A stretch of DNA of 64,000 nt from Cunninghamia lanceolata (Eukaryota > Streptophyta > Pinopsida > Cupressales > Cupressaceae): assembly GCA_027924645.1 (NCBI GenBank), contig BSBN01000845.1, forward strand, positions 1,488,001 to 1,552,000, written 5' to 3'. Shown one piece after another: positions 13,244-24,209 of this stretch. A program made the position numbers and the translations under genes. Below the pieces are notes generated by a model. That model had not been told where the DNA came from. It did not search any database and worked only from the letters and a program-made list of their open reading frames with translations. Numbering within the stretch: the stretch's first letter is position 1; every line of letters starts with the position of its first letter.

Positions 13244-13727
13244 TGTTTGGTGTGGACCTGATCAGTCTCCAAGCGGGAGATTGTTGGTAGGTGGTGACTG
13301 ATCAGGAAAGTACTGTACACTAGCCATGTATCCTCGCCGGGGTTCGGGGCCGAGCTGGGCCTTGAGCGGGGGTTCGGGGTGCAGCCCTCGAATTTTTTTT
13401 AGGGCCGACTTAAATTTTCTTTGTAACTGACATAAGAAACCCTATTTTTGTAACTGACATAAGGCTTGATAAAAGTAGCTAAGGGTTAGGGTTTTGATAT
13501 ATGGTATTGTAGCATTTGCAACAGTATTGAGTTGCAAGGATTGCTGAATGTAATCGGTTTGATTTACTGGATAATAATATTGGACTCTCTATTTGGTGGA
13601 TGTAGCCCAAGTTTGGGTGAACCACGTTAAAACTTGTCTCTTGTTGTTATTAATTATGTGTGTTTCCATTCCTTCATTTAATCTTTATTTGCATTTAATT
13701 GATATCTTCTACCGGCTAACCCTAACA
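13244..13727 (+). repeat. 3' LTR of nested copia element
   Basis: 484 bp, beginning TGTTTGGTGTGG and ending CCCTAACA, followed by the GTGAT target duplication. Differences from the 5' LTR are mostly transitions. Confidence 0.93.
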
Positions 13728-13732
13728 GTGAT

Positions 13733-15640
13733 TTTAGGACATAGCTTTATTAATGTGTGTTCTCTAATCTCAATGTCCTTGGCCATAGTAGCTTCTTTCC
13801 TTGCAGACATATACTTCCCAAGCTATCTAAAAGATCATAAATTATCTCAATAAGAGCTTTGTTGTATATATCTAGGTATTTAATAACAACAGCCTCAATG
13901 ATATTTTTATCTGCATTATCATAGTCACCATATAGTTGGGCAATAGGTTTTAGATTGCCATCAACTATAATGGCTTTCAATACATTCTCTAGAGTTATTG
14001 TAGCCTGTACTTTCACAGGCTCTGCCTTCTTCTCCTTCTTTCATCATTCTTCTTTCCAGAGGGCTTGTCTTTCTTAGAACTAGAGGCTTTAGTTGATTTT
14101 GCTCTCATCTTTCTAACCTCTGCATCTGATTATGTTTCTTCATCATCTTTATCCGTATTGACATATACTATGTGTCTTTTGGTCTTTTTCCTTTTATGAC
14201 CTTTGTCAGTGGTTTTCTTGGAGGGTGCTTCTGTAGATGGGGTAGGACCAAAGGATTTAGGTGCAGTTTCAGAGGTTGTTTCAGCAGATGTGGAACCTCT
14301 TGTCCTCTTCTTTAGAGCTGTATGTGCCTCTGTCTTTATCTCTTACACTTCTGAAGCCTTTCAAGGCTCACGTTTCTTCAAAATTTTAGTTGTTCTTACC
14401 CTTGTTTTAGCAACTTATTCTTTTGTTATCCCTATGCTCTGGGCATATTCCTCCACCAATTTATCATCTTTTTCAAAATTTCTGATATCCTTAATTCAAC
14501 ATGAACTTCATGCCCCATTGGCATAATCTAGACTATTTTAGGCTCAACAACCTCCATCATACATTGATCCTTATTTACAATAAAGCATATCTCATCTTTA
14601 TACTTCTACACAATCATCATAGGGATCCTTATCTTAGATTGCATTGTCCTTTGAAAGCTCTTGAAATAGCCCCATAGGGCTGTAGTTTGACCATCATATC
14701 TTCCTATACCACTTAAATGGTTCTAATTTGGATTGCAACTGGTTTATCACTATTCCAAAATAAATTCTTTAAGCCTGGTAGTTCTTGCATGAAGTAAAAG
14801 AGTAGGCAAAGAATTAAAGTACCAAACTTGAATGGATATTTGTGTTCCTTTGTCTTCTTTAGATTCTCCATCAGTTGTTACCAGAGAAACTCACAAAGAT
14901 CATAATCTGCATTCTCTTTGATCATCTCATAGGCTGTATATATAGCAGTACCAGAGATAGAATTCTCCTAGTTGGTGAAGTAAATTTTGTAACCTATCAC
15001 CATGGATGCAAATCTTACTGCATGGTCTTCAATGTCATTCACTATTAAAGCCTTTTTGTCAAATTTGGCTCCAGTGGCTTTCATCATTGTATCATTCTTT
15101 ACAAGTTTTAACATAGGTACTGATCCAGTGGAGCTTAATCCAGTCACGACTCTTATTGCATCATTTCTAATCATGAATGGTCTCTCCAGTCACATAAATT
15201 CATCATGGATCCTGTTTAGAACATACCAGACCCATTCATCCTTAGCAAATGTAGGGAAGTCTATATACTGAATAAATTTCTTTACTTCTAGGGTCTTATA
15301 TTCTTCTTTCAAATCATAATTGTTATTGCTCAAGTGATTCAAATAAAGATCAGAAAACCTACTATCATCAAATTCTTCTAGGGCAACATGAATGTATGCC
15401 CTAACATCTTCTGCATGCATTACACCAAAAGAAATTTCTAAAAATGCACCATTTGGGTCGACCTTTGTTGATTTGAAAGGGTGTTTCTTGAATTTTGGCC
15501 TCAGTCTCTTAGTTATATCAACCACTTGTGGTGTTTCTATTTTGTAATGATTCAAACAAATTTGCAGTAGGGTTTTGAATTGAAAAATACCTCTTTTATC
15601 AAATTTAGGGTTTACTTGAACTTGATTTGAATTGCCTTGG
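13733..15640 (-). pseudogene. Retroelement-borne protein of unknown function with a VTGL-type domain (broken)
   Basis: On the minus strand a frame can be followed from about 15640 through open stretches 15190-15555 and 14968-15174 and on to about 14720, broken by TAG codons. It contains the words VKVDP-type N-terminus, IRVVTGLSSTG (about 15130-15160) and a hydrophobic segment with FGTLILCLLFYF (near 14800). A strongly basic Lys/Ser-rich stretch (14020-14200) that could act as a nuclear localisation signal follows, then a helical segment 13750-14016. The continuation is at 7440-8643 beyond the nested copia element. The word pattern V-T-G-L near the end of a helical domain also occurs in the 3' ORF of the Athila-like element (32331-32597), so the two proteins may be related. 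It loosely recalls the putative plant transposon protein domains in Pfam, but that needs a profile search. Function unknown. Confidence 0.6.
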
Positions 15641-15949
15641 AAATTGCTGTAGTTGCTTGGAATTTTGCTTCAGTTCTCCTTAGACACTTGATAGTTTGAA
15701 TGTAAAGTGATTAACCTTTCAAATCCAAGCCTTTCAACCCTTTATTTTCCTTAATCTACTTGTAATAAATGCTATCTTTCAAAAAGCTGGCAAACACCTC
15801 TCTATCAAGCACAGTTAATCAAGATTGTTCCACAATGCTCTGCATTTGATCCTTTACTTCCAGAATTTCTTTCAAAAGACCTGTCATATAAATCTTTGCA
15901 TTGTATCTTTGTGTTAGATCCTAGAACTTACTATCTAGATAGGGGATTA

Positions 15950-16990
15950 GGATTTTCGATACTACTCCCCTTGAGCCAAAGCTCCCAATTTACTTCCTTG
16001 ATCTAGATCTTTCTTGGTTTCAATTGGATCAACTTTATTCTTTCCTTTATCTCCCCTTTGCTCTATTTTCTTCTCTTCTGCATAGTAGTTTCTTTTCACA
16101 TTCTTTCTTCTGCAGAGTCTTGCAACATGTCCAAATCTATTGCAATTGTAGCATACCACATTCCTATGTCTCTAATTCCTTCTTTCGATTAGATTCATTC
16201 TTGATCTACATTGGTTACCCATATGCCCAAATCTATTACATGCAAAGTACTTTCCATTGAAAGATTGTATATTGTTAAAACCATTCCTCATTACACTTCT
16301 ACATTCACTTGGCATGTGACCAATTCTTTTGCAATTGAAACATTGACTAGAGAAAGATGGGATATTCTAATTTATTCTACTCCTACACTGAGTAACCTTA
16401 TGACCATACTTTTTGAATTTAAGACAATAGTCATTGAAATATGGGTACCTTTGAGCATTTGGCTGCCTAACCGGAGGTCTTCTAGGTCTTCTTCTCTGAT
16501 TCCTAAACTGGTTGCCTTTGTTTTTCCTCATGTCAATGTCTTCTTGACCTGATTTAGAACTCTCTCCTTTTTCAAATCCCAAACCTTTCTCATCATCTAG
16601 ATTTTTCTGACTATCAAGCAAGTCATCAAGCTTTGCAGAGCTTATTTTAACTTTTCTTTGTAACTGTTTGCCACCTCCAAATCAAACTTTAGAAGTATAA
16701 TGTCTTTTGCCAACTTTTCACATTCTTCAGATTTGTCTTTTAACATTTGATTCAAACATTCCTCAGCTTTTTCTTTCTCTTCAACCAACCTTGATAAATT
16801 ATTTAGCATTTCATTTACTTCAATCAACTATTCACTTAGCTCTCTATTCCTATCCTTTGATCTATTAACTTGCTCTCTTAGCTTCAGGATGCATTCATCT
16901 ACTTCTTTGACATTTTCCTTCAAATCCTAGATATCTTCTTCATACTTATCAAAATCTTCAAGGGTTGCTTTTAATTCTTGATCAAGACAC
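15950..16990 (-). pseudogene. Gag-like protein with coiled coil and four tandem CCHC knuckles (broken)
   Basis: The minus-strand product has a long Lys/Glu coiled coil (about 16990-16642), then after a frame change a basic Arg/Pro-rich linker (16450-16530) and four zinc-knuckle units in one frame. Unit 1 (about 16388-16432) has lost its second Cys (Phe); unit 2 (about 16301-16342) is complete, CFNCKRIGHMPSEC; unit 3 (about 16213-16252) has lost its first Cys (Tyr); unit 4 (about 16110-16152) is complete, CYNCNRFGHVARLC. A charged tail follows to the stop near 15962. Zinc knuckles in gag bind RNA during packaging. Most copia gags carry one or two, so four is unusual. Stops TAG/TAA lie between units. 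It is the first gene after the primer-binding site, as gag should be. Confidence 0.8.
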
Positions 16991-17074
16991 TACCTAGATC
17001 AGGATACCTTCTGGCTGCCATGAGTACTCTTTCCTAGATCTTCCTCAAGCTGTTAATCTTCTTCCAAGGAACCT

Positions 17075-17087
17075 CACTCTGATACCA
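17075..17087 (-). other. Primer-binding site of the 5495-18613 element
   Basis: On the minus strand the sequence reads TGGTATCAGAGTG, two bases inside the right LTR, matching tRNA-Met. It fixes the element's direction. Confidence 0.9.
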
Positions 17088-17089
17088 AT

Positions 17090-18613
17090 TGTTGAACACA
17101 AGGAATACTAAGAGGGGGGGTGAATCAGTATTCTACAAAACCACTTCTTTATATGTTCATTGATCCAATTACCAAATTCAATAACATGAAAGAAGAATAG
17201 ACATAAGAACATCAACCATATACACATAACACATACACCAGGATTTTAACATGGAAAACCCAAAAAGAAAAAAACCACGGTGAGTGTTAACTCACAATAT
17301 ATTATGATATCAATACCGAATTACATGAAGGCTCACTGCCTTATGGCTTACTATCCAAGGACTCACTGTCCAAAGAAATGCTCACTGCAATAGGCTCACT
17401 GCTAGATGAAAGAGAAGAGAAGATAGAAAAGGAATGGCTCACTACCAGGAGAAAACTTCCACAAGTGCATCTACAAAATGTTGAGGTGCAGTTCCATTTA
17501 GCTCAGTATATAGACTCAAATGTCTTCATAATGTCATATCTATTTTTTTTGCTTTGCTTCACATATACTCTGCTCTTCTTCCCTTATTACCCTTTTTTGG
17601 TCACAAGACTACCTTAGATCACACACACATTAAATTCACACTTTATTCACACACATTCATTCCTCCAAAGCTGAGATCTATTGAGTGTATATATCTGCAT
17701 CAATAATTTCCTCAAACTAGGTTAGCAAGCAAAAGATGAAGCTTGTATATTCAAGTTATACCTTGTTGGCCTGTTATTGTGCCCAAACAACAATGCGGAC
17801 CCAATCAATCATGCAAGACTCTTTATATGAGTCTAGACCTATTATGGAATCACTTAGATTAATGATTCTAGTCATATACCTTCACTGCATATCGATCTAA
17901 CATGGCTGTCAGCTTAACCCTTAAGTACACACGCAACTAGCTTGACTGATATACGATAACCTTCATAGTGAACCATATGAGACTTTGAAATTCACAACGA
18001 AAATCAATTATGGAACTCTTATCATACCTTCATAACCATAGAGAATAATACTCTTTGATAGTGAAATGCAAATCTTAGAACTATTGTTCTGTCATACATA
18101 AATACTGTCAGACTAGAAGCTAATACTAGAGAACTTGTAAATTGTGATCTGATGAACTTCAAGCTATATAGCTCTAGATTTAGATGCTCATGACATATAT
18201 ATTCAATACCTGAAAACCACAAATCAAAATATTCATCAGCAGAGAAATGCAAACCAATTACTCAGGTACTCTGTATTGTTTCTGACTAAACTCTATTCGC
18301 CCAGATTTAGACAATTCACCATATGACATCTAGAGGAAATCAAGACTTGAACACTAGAACATAACATCATCAGATAACTAAGAAACACATGCCAAAACCA
18401 CATAATGTTATCTTCAAGTGCGAAGAAGTATCAACTGAATTTCTATCACTATCTTGATACCCTGCCAGTATTTAGTCAATTTTGGCTAAGTTAGTCTTTT
18501 CATACCAAAAGGCTATGCACAACTTTGTCACATGAATTGTCTCCAAACATGTCAGGTTGTTGCCATCAATGACAACATTGTATCAATGGTGTCTCTTGAT
18601 TATATTGCCAATA
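17090..18613 (-). repeat. 5' LTR (right copy) of the 5495-18613 element
   Basis: 1524 bp, homologous to 5495-7003. The right edge reads CCAATA where the other copy has CCAACA, a C-to-T type change at the terminal dinucleotide. GTTGG follows as target duplication. Confidence 0.92.
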
Positions 18614-18632
18614 GTTGGCTGGGTCATAAGAA

Positions 18633-19345
18633 TGTTGGAGTAGCTATGTGGTCTATGTGAGTGTTTGTGTTAGGATTAAGGTGCATCAACCTTGTAAATC
18701 CTATGTAATTAATTACTCCTAATATTGTTTGTAGATCATACATAAGGGATGAAGTATTCACCAAGTAGTGATCTTGTTTCAGTCATGTGTTTGATCCTAG
18801 TACTTGACATATATAGGTTATATAGGAGGGTGCAAGGGTGGTACCCCCCTGTAGGGTCTAGGGGATGCACATCTTGGTGGGGATCCAGGTCCAGGGCAAC
18901 ACCCCTAGAAGCCACATTTTATATATAAATTACCATTGTAAATCTAGATTGGTCACCACTAGGTCACAAATTTGATGGTAGAGGTTATGTTAAGGTTTTT
19001 TCCCTAGAAAGAAATACTCTTTTAATGAGGGCATTATATTACTATTGTGAATGAGTATTACAGGTGCTGCTAGATTGAAGACTGAAGAGGAGATTGATAG
19101 TGTTGTATTGTAAACTCTATTGAAGTTAATATAGACTTGTGCTCTATTCTTGTGTGGAGTTTTTTCTTGAAAGGGTTTCTCCACCTAAACACTATGCTAT
19201 GTGTTTGATCTTCTATTATGTTATTTCTTTATGTTGATTTCATACCATATCTATTTTGGTTCTACATAGTTAAATATCTATATTATAATTGTAAGTATTT
19301 TTCAATTGATAGTTTTTTACCTTCATTTCTATCATTTTGTTCAAG
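18633..19345 (+). repeat. Probable copia-type LTR fragment
   Basis: The stretch contains a GGGTACCCCCCTGTAGGG..GGGG block (18838-18920) and a module GGAGTTTTTTCTTG..GGGTTTCTCCACC (19155-19190) like that near the 3' end of the copia LTRs at 5495 and 51571. I could not define both ends or find a target duplication, so whether it is a solo LTR or a fragment is open. Confidence 0.5.
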
Positions 19346-20280
19346 GGTCTATTCTAGTAAGAAAAAACTTAGACTAGACAAATAAGGTCTCTAAATAGAA
19401 AAATATTATCTTTAGGTTCATAATTGCTAAGCCTAATCCTAAACTAATTTGACTACAAATAAAATGTAAAAGAGGGTTAGGGTTTTGAAGAAAGAAAATA
19501 AAATAAAAGGATAGCCTTTGTATTTAATTCCACTTTACTTAGTAGATCTAATGAGATTAACAATAACCTGAATTACAGTGGCCAGTATTTCACATAATCA
19601 TGTACATCTTTGATGCAAGAGTCTAAGGAATTACATGAGACATCAGAATGGAAAGCATGAAAATACCATATTACATGCAAAGTAATCAAACTTTATTCCT
19701 CAATCTCAAATCAAAATATAACAATTAAGAATTTGTCTCACCAAGATATACCAAATACAAATGAAAATTCAAACACATTACCACCAAATGGCAGCAACAC
19801 AAAGAAGACCAGATGTTTTTTATTAATTGGAACCAAAATTGGTAGATTACGTGTGACAATAGGATTCCCACACTACAAATGTGTTACAATTTGCCCTTAC
19901 ATGCCTTGCAAAATTCTAGCCTTGTAGAAAAATCTCTATATTCCCCCCCTCCAAAACCAAGTGGCACTCCTCCTTTTTATAGAGGTGATGTTTCATTACA
20001 TTCATGACTAGGTCAGCCTAGTAGAATAGGACCTAATTCAAATTTACATTATATTCTCTAAAATTTCAAAATCAAGTCAGTCTCATACCTACACCTAGGC
20101 CCTTGAATTTGCAAGATTTACAAGTTATCAATTAATTTTGAATTCAGTCATTACATCTTTAAAATAATAATGAATGAATGATTTTTAAAAGAAGAACAAA
20201 GGGATTGGGCCTCCCCATGAAAATGGCTATGGAAGTTCACGATGGCCTCATTTAAATCATTTTGATTTGGCCCTTGGTGG
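19346..20280. other. No gene seen; possible minus-strand LTR promoter
   Basis: No coding frame is supported. On the minus strand CTATAAAAAGG at about 19972-19982 is a good TATA box, 20-40 bases from a run of seven C (19944-19950), which would suit an LTR promoter. No terminal repeat partner was identified. Confidence 0.4.
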
Positions 20281-20299
20281 TACTTCATCATCATCCTCT

Positions 20300-21320
20300 A
20301 GGAGAACACTGACCTCGTAATCTTACCCTGGAGTTCAACAAACTCAATTAGTTTTCCATGGAAGTTTTTGAATGAAACTTTTATCCCCATAAAGTCATCT
20401 ATGCCTTTCTAAGTCAACTACTAATGAAGGGAGTCTATGAACTCCTTGACTATCCTAACTACAAGGAGAAATATAGAATATTAATCTTTGAAGGTACAAG
20501 GGATGAATTTAATGAACTTCTCAATCTTTGTCATAGCCCCATCAGTTGTATCCCTTCTAGCCTTTAATTTATCTTTGCATTTCTATCGTACCTTACTCCT
20601 TATCTTACGGGCCTACATCCACTCCATTTCCAAGCCTTGATCCTTGTCAAAAACACCTAGTTGGAACAACTCAGAAAAAGGGACTGCCCTCATTCTCTAC
20701 AAAATTGGGAGGTACTCCTTCCATATGAACAATTCCACATCAATTTGGTTCTCCAAATCTTGTAGCTTCTTTGCCTCATCACTAATGGTGTGATAGGCTT
20801 GCATTACTTCTTTGATGACCCTACTACCGAGAGCTTCTAGTGCATCTCTCCATGCAATGGTAGCAAGGATGATTCCCTTACAATCAAGAGGTGTACTATC
20901 TTTCTGCAGGGCTTCCAATATGACTGGCACTAGGGCACTTGAATCAATCGGACCCACTAGGTGTGTAATGTATGCAGTTAGTTATCCCACATGCTTTTTT
21001 AGCTCCTCTTTTTTTTCTTCATATTTCTTCATCCTTTCTAAGATAGTGGAGATAGCGTCCTGCAATGTTGACTTCTCTTCCTCCCTGGTTTGGTGTCCCA
21101 AGTTGATCTATTCAATCCTGTAATCTTCAAGAGTCATTAGGAATTCTTCTTTGTCTACCAAAGGTGCAGCTATTTGAGCTACCCTTGCTCCCTAAACAAC
21201 TATGGAAATGGTGGAGAGTGTTCTATTTCTTTTTGGCTTTTTTAAACCTTGAATACCTCTACCACTATTGAGAGGTCTTCTTCTACTTTAATGTAGGTCC
21301 TTTTCCTCTTCTCAACAGTG
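20300..21320 (-). pseudogene. Coiled-coil C-terminal relic of a retroelement-borne protein
   Basis: One minus-strand frame runs from about 21320 to 20300 with no frameshift. It starts with a basic region (Lys/Arg-rich, 21320-21190), then long Glu/Lys/Leu helices with probable coiled coil (21180-20980) and a helical region (open 20697-20957), ending Lys-rich. In-frame stops are mostly TAG (near 20697, 20605 and 20584), with TAA near 20980. The arrangement basic stretch then coiled coil resembles the C-terminal half of the second protein in the 5495-18613 element. No catalytic motif; family not recognised. Confidence 0.55.
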
Positions 21321-21529
21321 CAGTTTAACCACACTAGAAGCCCCGATCCTACAATTACCATGTTCGTAGGAGGAGGAAGTGAAGCTATAGTCCTCCTTGG
21401 AGTGGAATTAGGGGAAGGATGAGAAAAGCAAGGGGAAGGTGTCAAAATGTTATGATATTTCTTGGAAATAAATGTAAAAATTAGTAAAATAGCAGACCAC
21501 TTCAAGGAGGTGACCTCCAATAATAAAAA

Positions 21530-21718
21530 AAATAATATATGAATTCAATATTAGATGATGTGATGGTTTGGGAGAGCCTCTTTATAATTATTTATATGTA
21601 TTACTATGTAGGGACACACCCCTTTATCCTAACTAATAAATACATATATTAAGGTTAAGCATGCCACAAGTGCTTATTCTTATTCTAATTAGAAATATAG
21701 AATACTATGATCCTTACA
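21530..21718 (-). repeat. Possible 3' LTR start of a decayed gypsy element
   Basis: On the minus strand a purine-rich tract TGAAGGGGATGGGAA (about 21719-21733) is followed by TGTAAGGATCATAG, the layout of a gypsy polypurine tract and LTR edge. The far end of the LTR is not recognisable. Confidence 0.4.
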
Positions 21719-21725
21719 TTCCCAT

Positions 21726-22939
21726 CCCCTTCAAAAAGCATTGCCCTCAATGCTTTGTAAATCTAGAATATTTTCTATGAATTGTTCATCATTCCATGTT
21801 TTACTATAGATGAAGATGTCCTCAAAGAATACAAACACTATTTTTTGAAAAAATGGCTAGAGCATTGAATTTATGAGGCTTTGGAAAGTTGATTGGGTAT
21901 TAATGACACCAAATTAAATAGATAATAATTCATAATGACCCTGATGTGTTCTAAATGTAGTCTTATTTATATCATCTTTCTTTAGTTGAATTTGATGATA
22001 ATCTAAATACAAATCTAATCTAGTAAAGAAAAGTAGATTATTAGATTCATCTACCAATTTATCAATACTAGGAATATGAAACTTGTCTTTAAAAGTGAGC
22101 TTGTTGAGCTCCCTATAATGTGGATATATTCTTCATGAATCATCCTTCTTTTTAACCATAATCATTGGGGGTGAATAGACAATTTTTTTGGGATTAAAAA
22201 TACTTCTTGGTACTAATTCAATGGCACAATCATGATCTTTGACTGTGTGTAGACCCTTAGGTTTTTGAAATGCATGTTGATGGTATTGAATGATCTCTTG
22301 AATCTTTGGTTGATCTTGAATTTTCACATCTGGTGCTTGTACAAAATGTAGTTGTGCCCTTGTAATATAAGAACCTTTTTTAAGTAGTTTCTCCATCATA
22401 TGGGAGCTAATAATTTGACTTGGTTGTGATTGTATCCCTCTAAGTTTATAATTTTTCCCACGTGTACTAAAAACCATAGATAAGTCTTGAAAATTGAAAG
22501 TCATTGTTTCTAACTATCTAAGCCATTATACACCCAAAACTACAACTACTCCCCTATTTGGGATAGAGAACATTTCTAAATCTATTTGATAATTTTCTAT
22601 CGAGAGTTTTATATGATGGCATTTACCACCATAAGAGAGTTGTTTCCCATCAACTATCATGACCTTAAAATTAGATATTGGATACACAAAATAATTGAAC
22701 TCATAATATAATCTTCTATCAATAAAGTTGTGTGTACTACCTGAATCAACCAACACTGTCATCTTTTGCCTTTTGATAAAACTAATTACTTTGAGTGTTT
22801 GTGGTGCACTTGTGTCATTTAATACATGTAGGGGGATAATAGTACATTCTACTTCCTTATAATTCTCATGCCTAAGCTCTACGTTTGGTTCTTTTGTTGC
22901 TACTTCTTTCTCTTCTTCAACCTCATTCTTGATAGTCAT
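21726..22939 (-). pseudogene. Ty3/gypsy protease-RT relic with internal deletion
   Basis: Open stretches 22526-22939 and 22133-22504 continue in a minus-strand frame to about 21726. The retropepsin motif is VDSGSTHNFID (about 22740-22775). The RT part shows the start of the palm (VKKKDDS), then FRTHQGHYE, FGV, and FFEDIFIYSK where an active enzyme has a double-Asp box (the first Asp is Glu). Immediately after the IYSKTW words the frame runs into a short tail WNDEQF..LQSIEGNAF that looks like the extreme C-terminus of gypsy pol just before the polypurine tract. RNase H and integrase are absent, so an internal deletion is inferred. Gag is not seen on the right. Confidence 0.75.
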
Positions 22940-22989
22940 TAGTATTTTCTCACTATTAGCATAGTTATGACTTCTAGGCTAGAGATTAG

Positions 22990-23320
22990 TCTTGATTTAT
23001 TATAGAGCATTGGGGATCCCAAGAATCCGATACCTTAACAAAGGGGGTAGTACTATGGAAACATTGGGCATCATAGCTTAGGGAGACCTCATAACTCATG
23101 CTCAAAAAGAAAAGGAAAATAACCAAGACCAATACCATGATCCCAAAGGAATAAAACAAGTAACATCGGGGATCAAGAATTGGGGATACCAAAGACTCAA
23201 TGCTCAAAATTTAATGAAAACAAGCAAAGGTCAAACCCATGATCCTGAGAGTCTTAGTAAAACTATAATGTCAAGGATTAGGGATCAGGGCTACCTCAGA
23301 TGTCATGCTCAAAATAATGA
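22990..23320. repeat. Diverged tandem repeat, unit about 104 bp, three copies
   Basis: The word ATGCTCAAA recurs at about 23097, 23200 and 23304, and GGGGATC/GGGGATA words recur at matching offsets. Copies are strongly diverged. Confidence 0.55.
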
Positions 23321-23321
23321 A

Positions 23322-23911
23322 TGTAAGGGGAGGTAAGAGGATGTCTTAAGGGGAGCTAGGGATGACTTAAGGGGATGTAAGAGGATGGCTTAAGGGGATG
23401 TAAGAGGATGTCTTAAGGGGAGATACATGAGTCAATACAAATTATAAGATAAAAGGAATAAAATAGAAGGTGAAATAAGAGGATGACTTAATGGGACATA
23501 TGAGGATGGCTTAAGGGGAGCTAAGAGGATGAATTAAGGGGATGTAAGAGGATGGCTTAAGGGGAGATACATGAGTCAATACAAATTATAAGATAAAAGG
23601 AATAAAATAGAAGATGAAATAAGAGGATGACTTAATGGGAGATAAGAGGATGGCTTAAGGGGAGCTAAGAGGATGACTTAAGGGGATGTAAGAGGACGGA
23701 TTAAGGGGATGTAAGAGAGGGGGTGTAAGGGGAGATACATGAGTCAATACAAATTATAAGACTAGCATTTTCATGATTTAAATCATGGTGATTAACCTAG
23801 CCACTCAAAGTATGTGTCATGTGACAAAAGTAGTTCTAAAAATAGGAGATTACTTAAGGGTAGGTAAGAGGATGGCTTAAGGGGAGCTAAGAGGATGACG
23901 TAAGGGGAAAT
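23322..23911. repeat. Minisatellite of TTAAGGGGA-type units with higher-order structure
   Basis: Units of about 20-22 bp built from CTTAAGGGGATGTAAGAGGATGG-like words repeat many times. They are interspersed with a longer block beginning AGATACATGAGTCAATACAAATTATAAG at 23421, 23565 and 23733 (spacings 144 and 168 bp). The arrangement is therefore a higher-order repeat, partly interrupted at 23760-23850. Confidence 0.9.
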
Positions 23912-24002
23912 GCAATCACTTGTATAAACTTGTTAGGGAATGATACTAAATTAATTAACTATATATTAACTATCAATTAAATATAACAACTATATACATA
24001 TC

Positions 24003-24209
24003 TACAATTTTTTTCTATCGTACCATCTAAATCCTCTCTTTTTTGTAATGCATCTATAATTGACTCATGTTTTTCCATAGAAAGTGTCCATAACTATTTA
24101 TTAGCAGGTCTCCCTTGATATTTGACTAGTTTTATATTTGTTTCCACAACTAAATGTGTGTACTATATAATCTTCTTATGTCTTTCATAATCTTCAAATG
24201 CAGGCAAAC
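24003..24209 (-). pseudogene. Transposase-like gene, 3' part (split by the Athila-like element)
   Basis: The minus strand encodes words such as LPAFEDYERH, YTHLVVETN and MEKHESIIDAL with two in-frame TAG codons. It continues in frame from the segment 43572 onward when the inserted element and one copy of CAAAC are ignored, which shows one gene interrupted by the insertion. See the entry at 43572-45126 for family evidence. Confidence 0.75.

Larger units (their letters stand above)
8649..13727 (+). mobile_element. Ty1/copia retrotransposon, complete but decayed, nested
   Basis: LTRs 8649-9105 and 13244-13727 both begin TGTTTGGTGTGG and end CCCTAACA. A perfect 5-bp target duplication GTGAT flanks the element (8644-8648, 13728-13732). 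The order gag, protease, integrase, RT, RNase H is copia. It inserted into the second gene of the minus-strand element 5495-18613, so it is younger than that element. The coding region carries many stops and several frameshifts, so it is not functional. Confidence 0.95.
5495..18613 (-). mobile_element. Non-autonomous copia-type LTR element, minus strand, with a nested copia insertion
   Basis: Two LTRs (5495-7003 and 17090-18613) in the same orientation start with TGTTGAA and end in CA or its decayed form TA. They are flanked by a perfect 5-bp target duplication GTTGG at 5490-5494 and 18614-18618. A tRNA-Met type primer-binding site beside the right LTR and a polypurine tract beside the left LTR show that it reads on the minus strand. 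Without the nested element (8649-13727 plus 5 bp) the internal part is about 5.0 kb. It encodes a gag-like protein with four zinc knuckles and a second large protein, but I find no protease, integrase, RT or RNase H. It therefore needed another element for mobility. LTR divergence is high by eye, so insertion is old. Confidence 0.9.

Noticed and set aside
14203..14526. Plus-strand 107-codon ORF with Val/Ala/Leu-rich stretches
   Set aside because: Antisense of the basic region of the minus-strand element protein.
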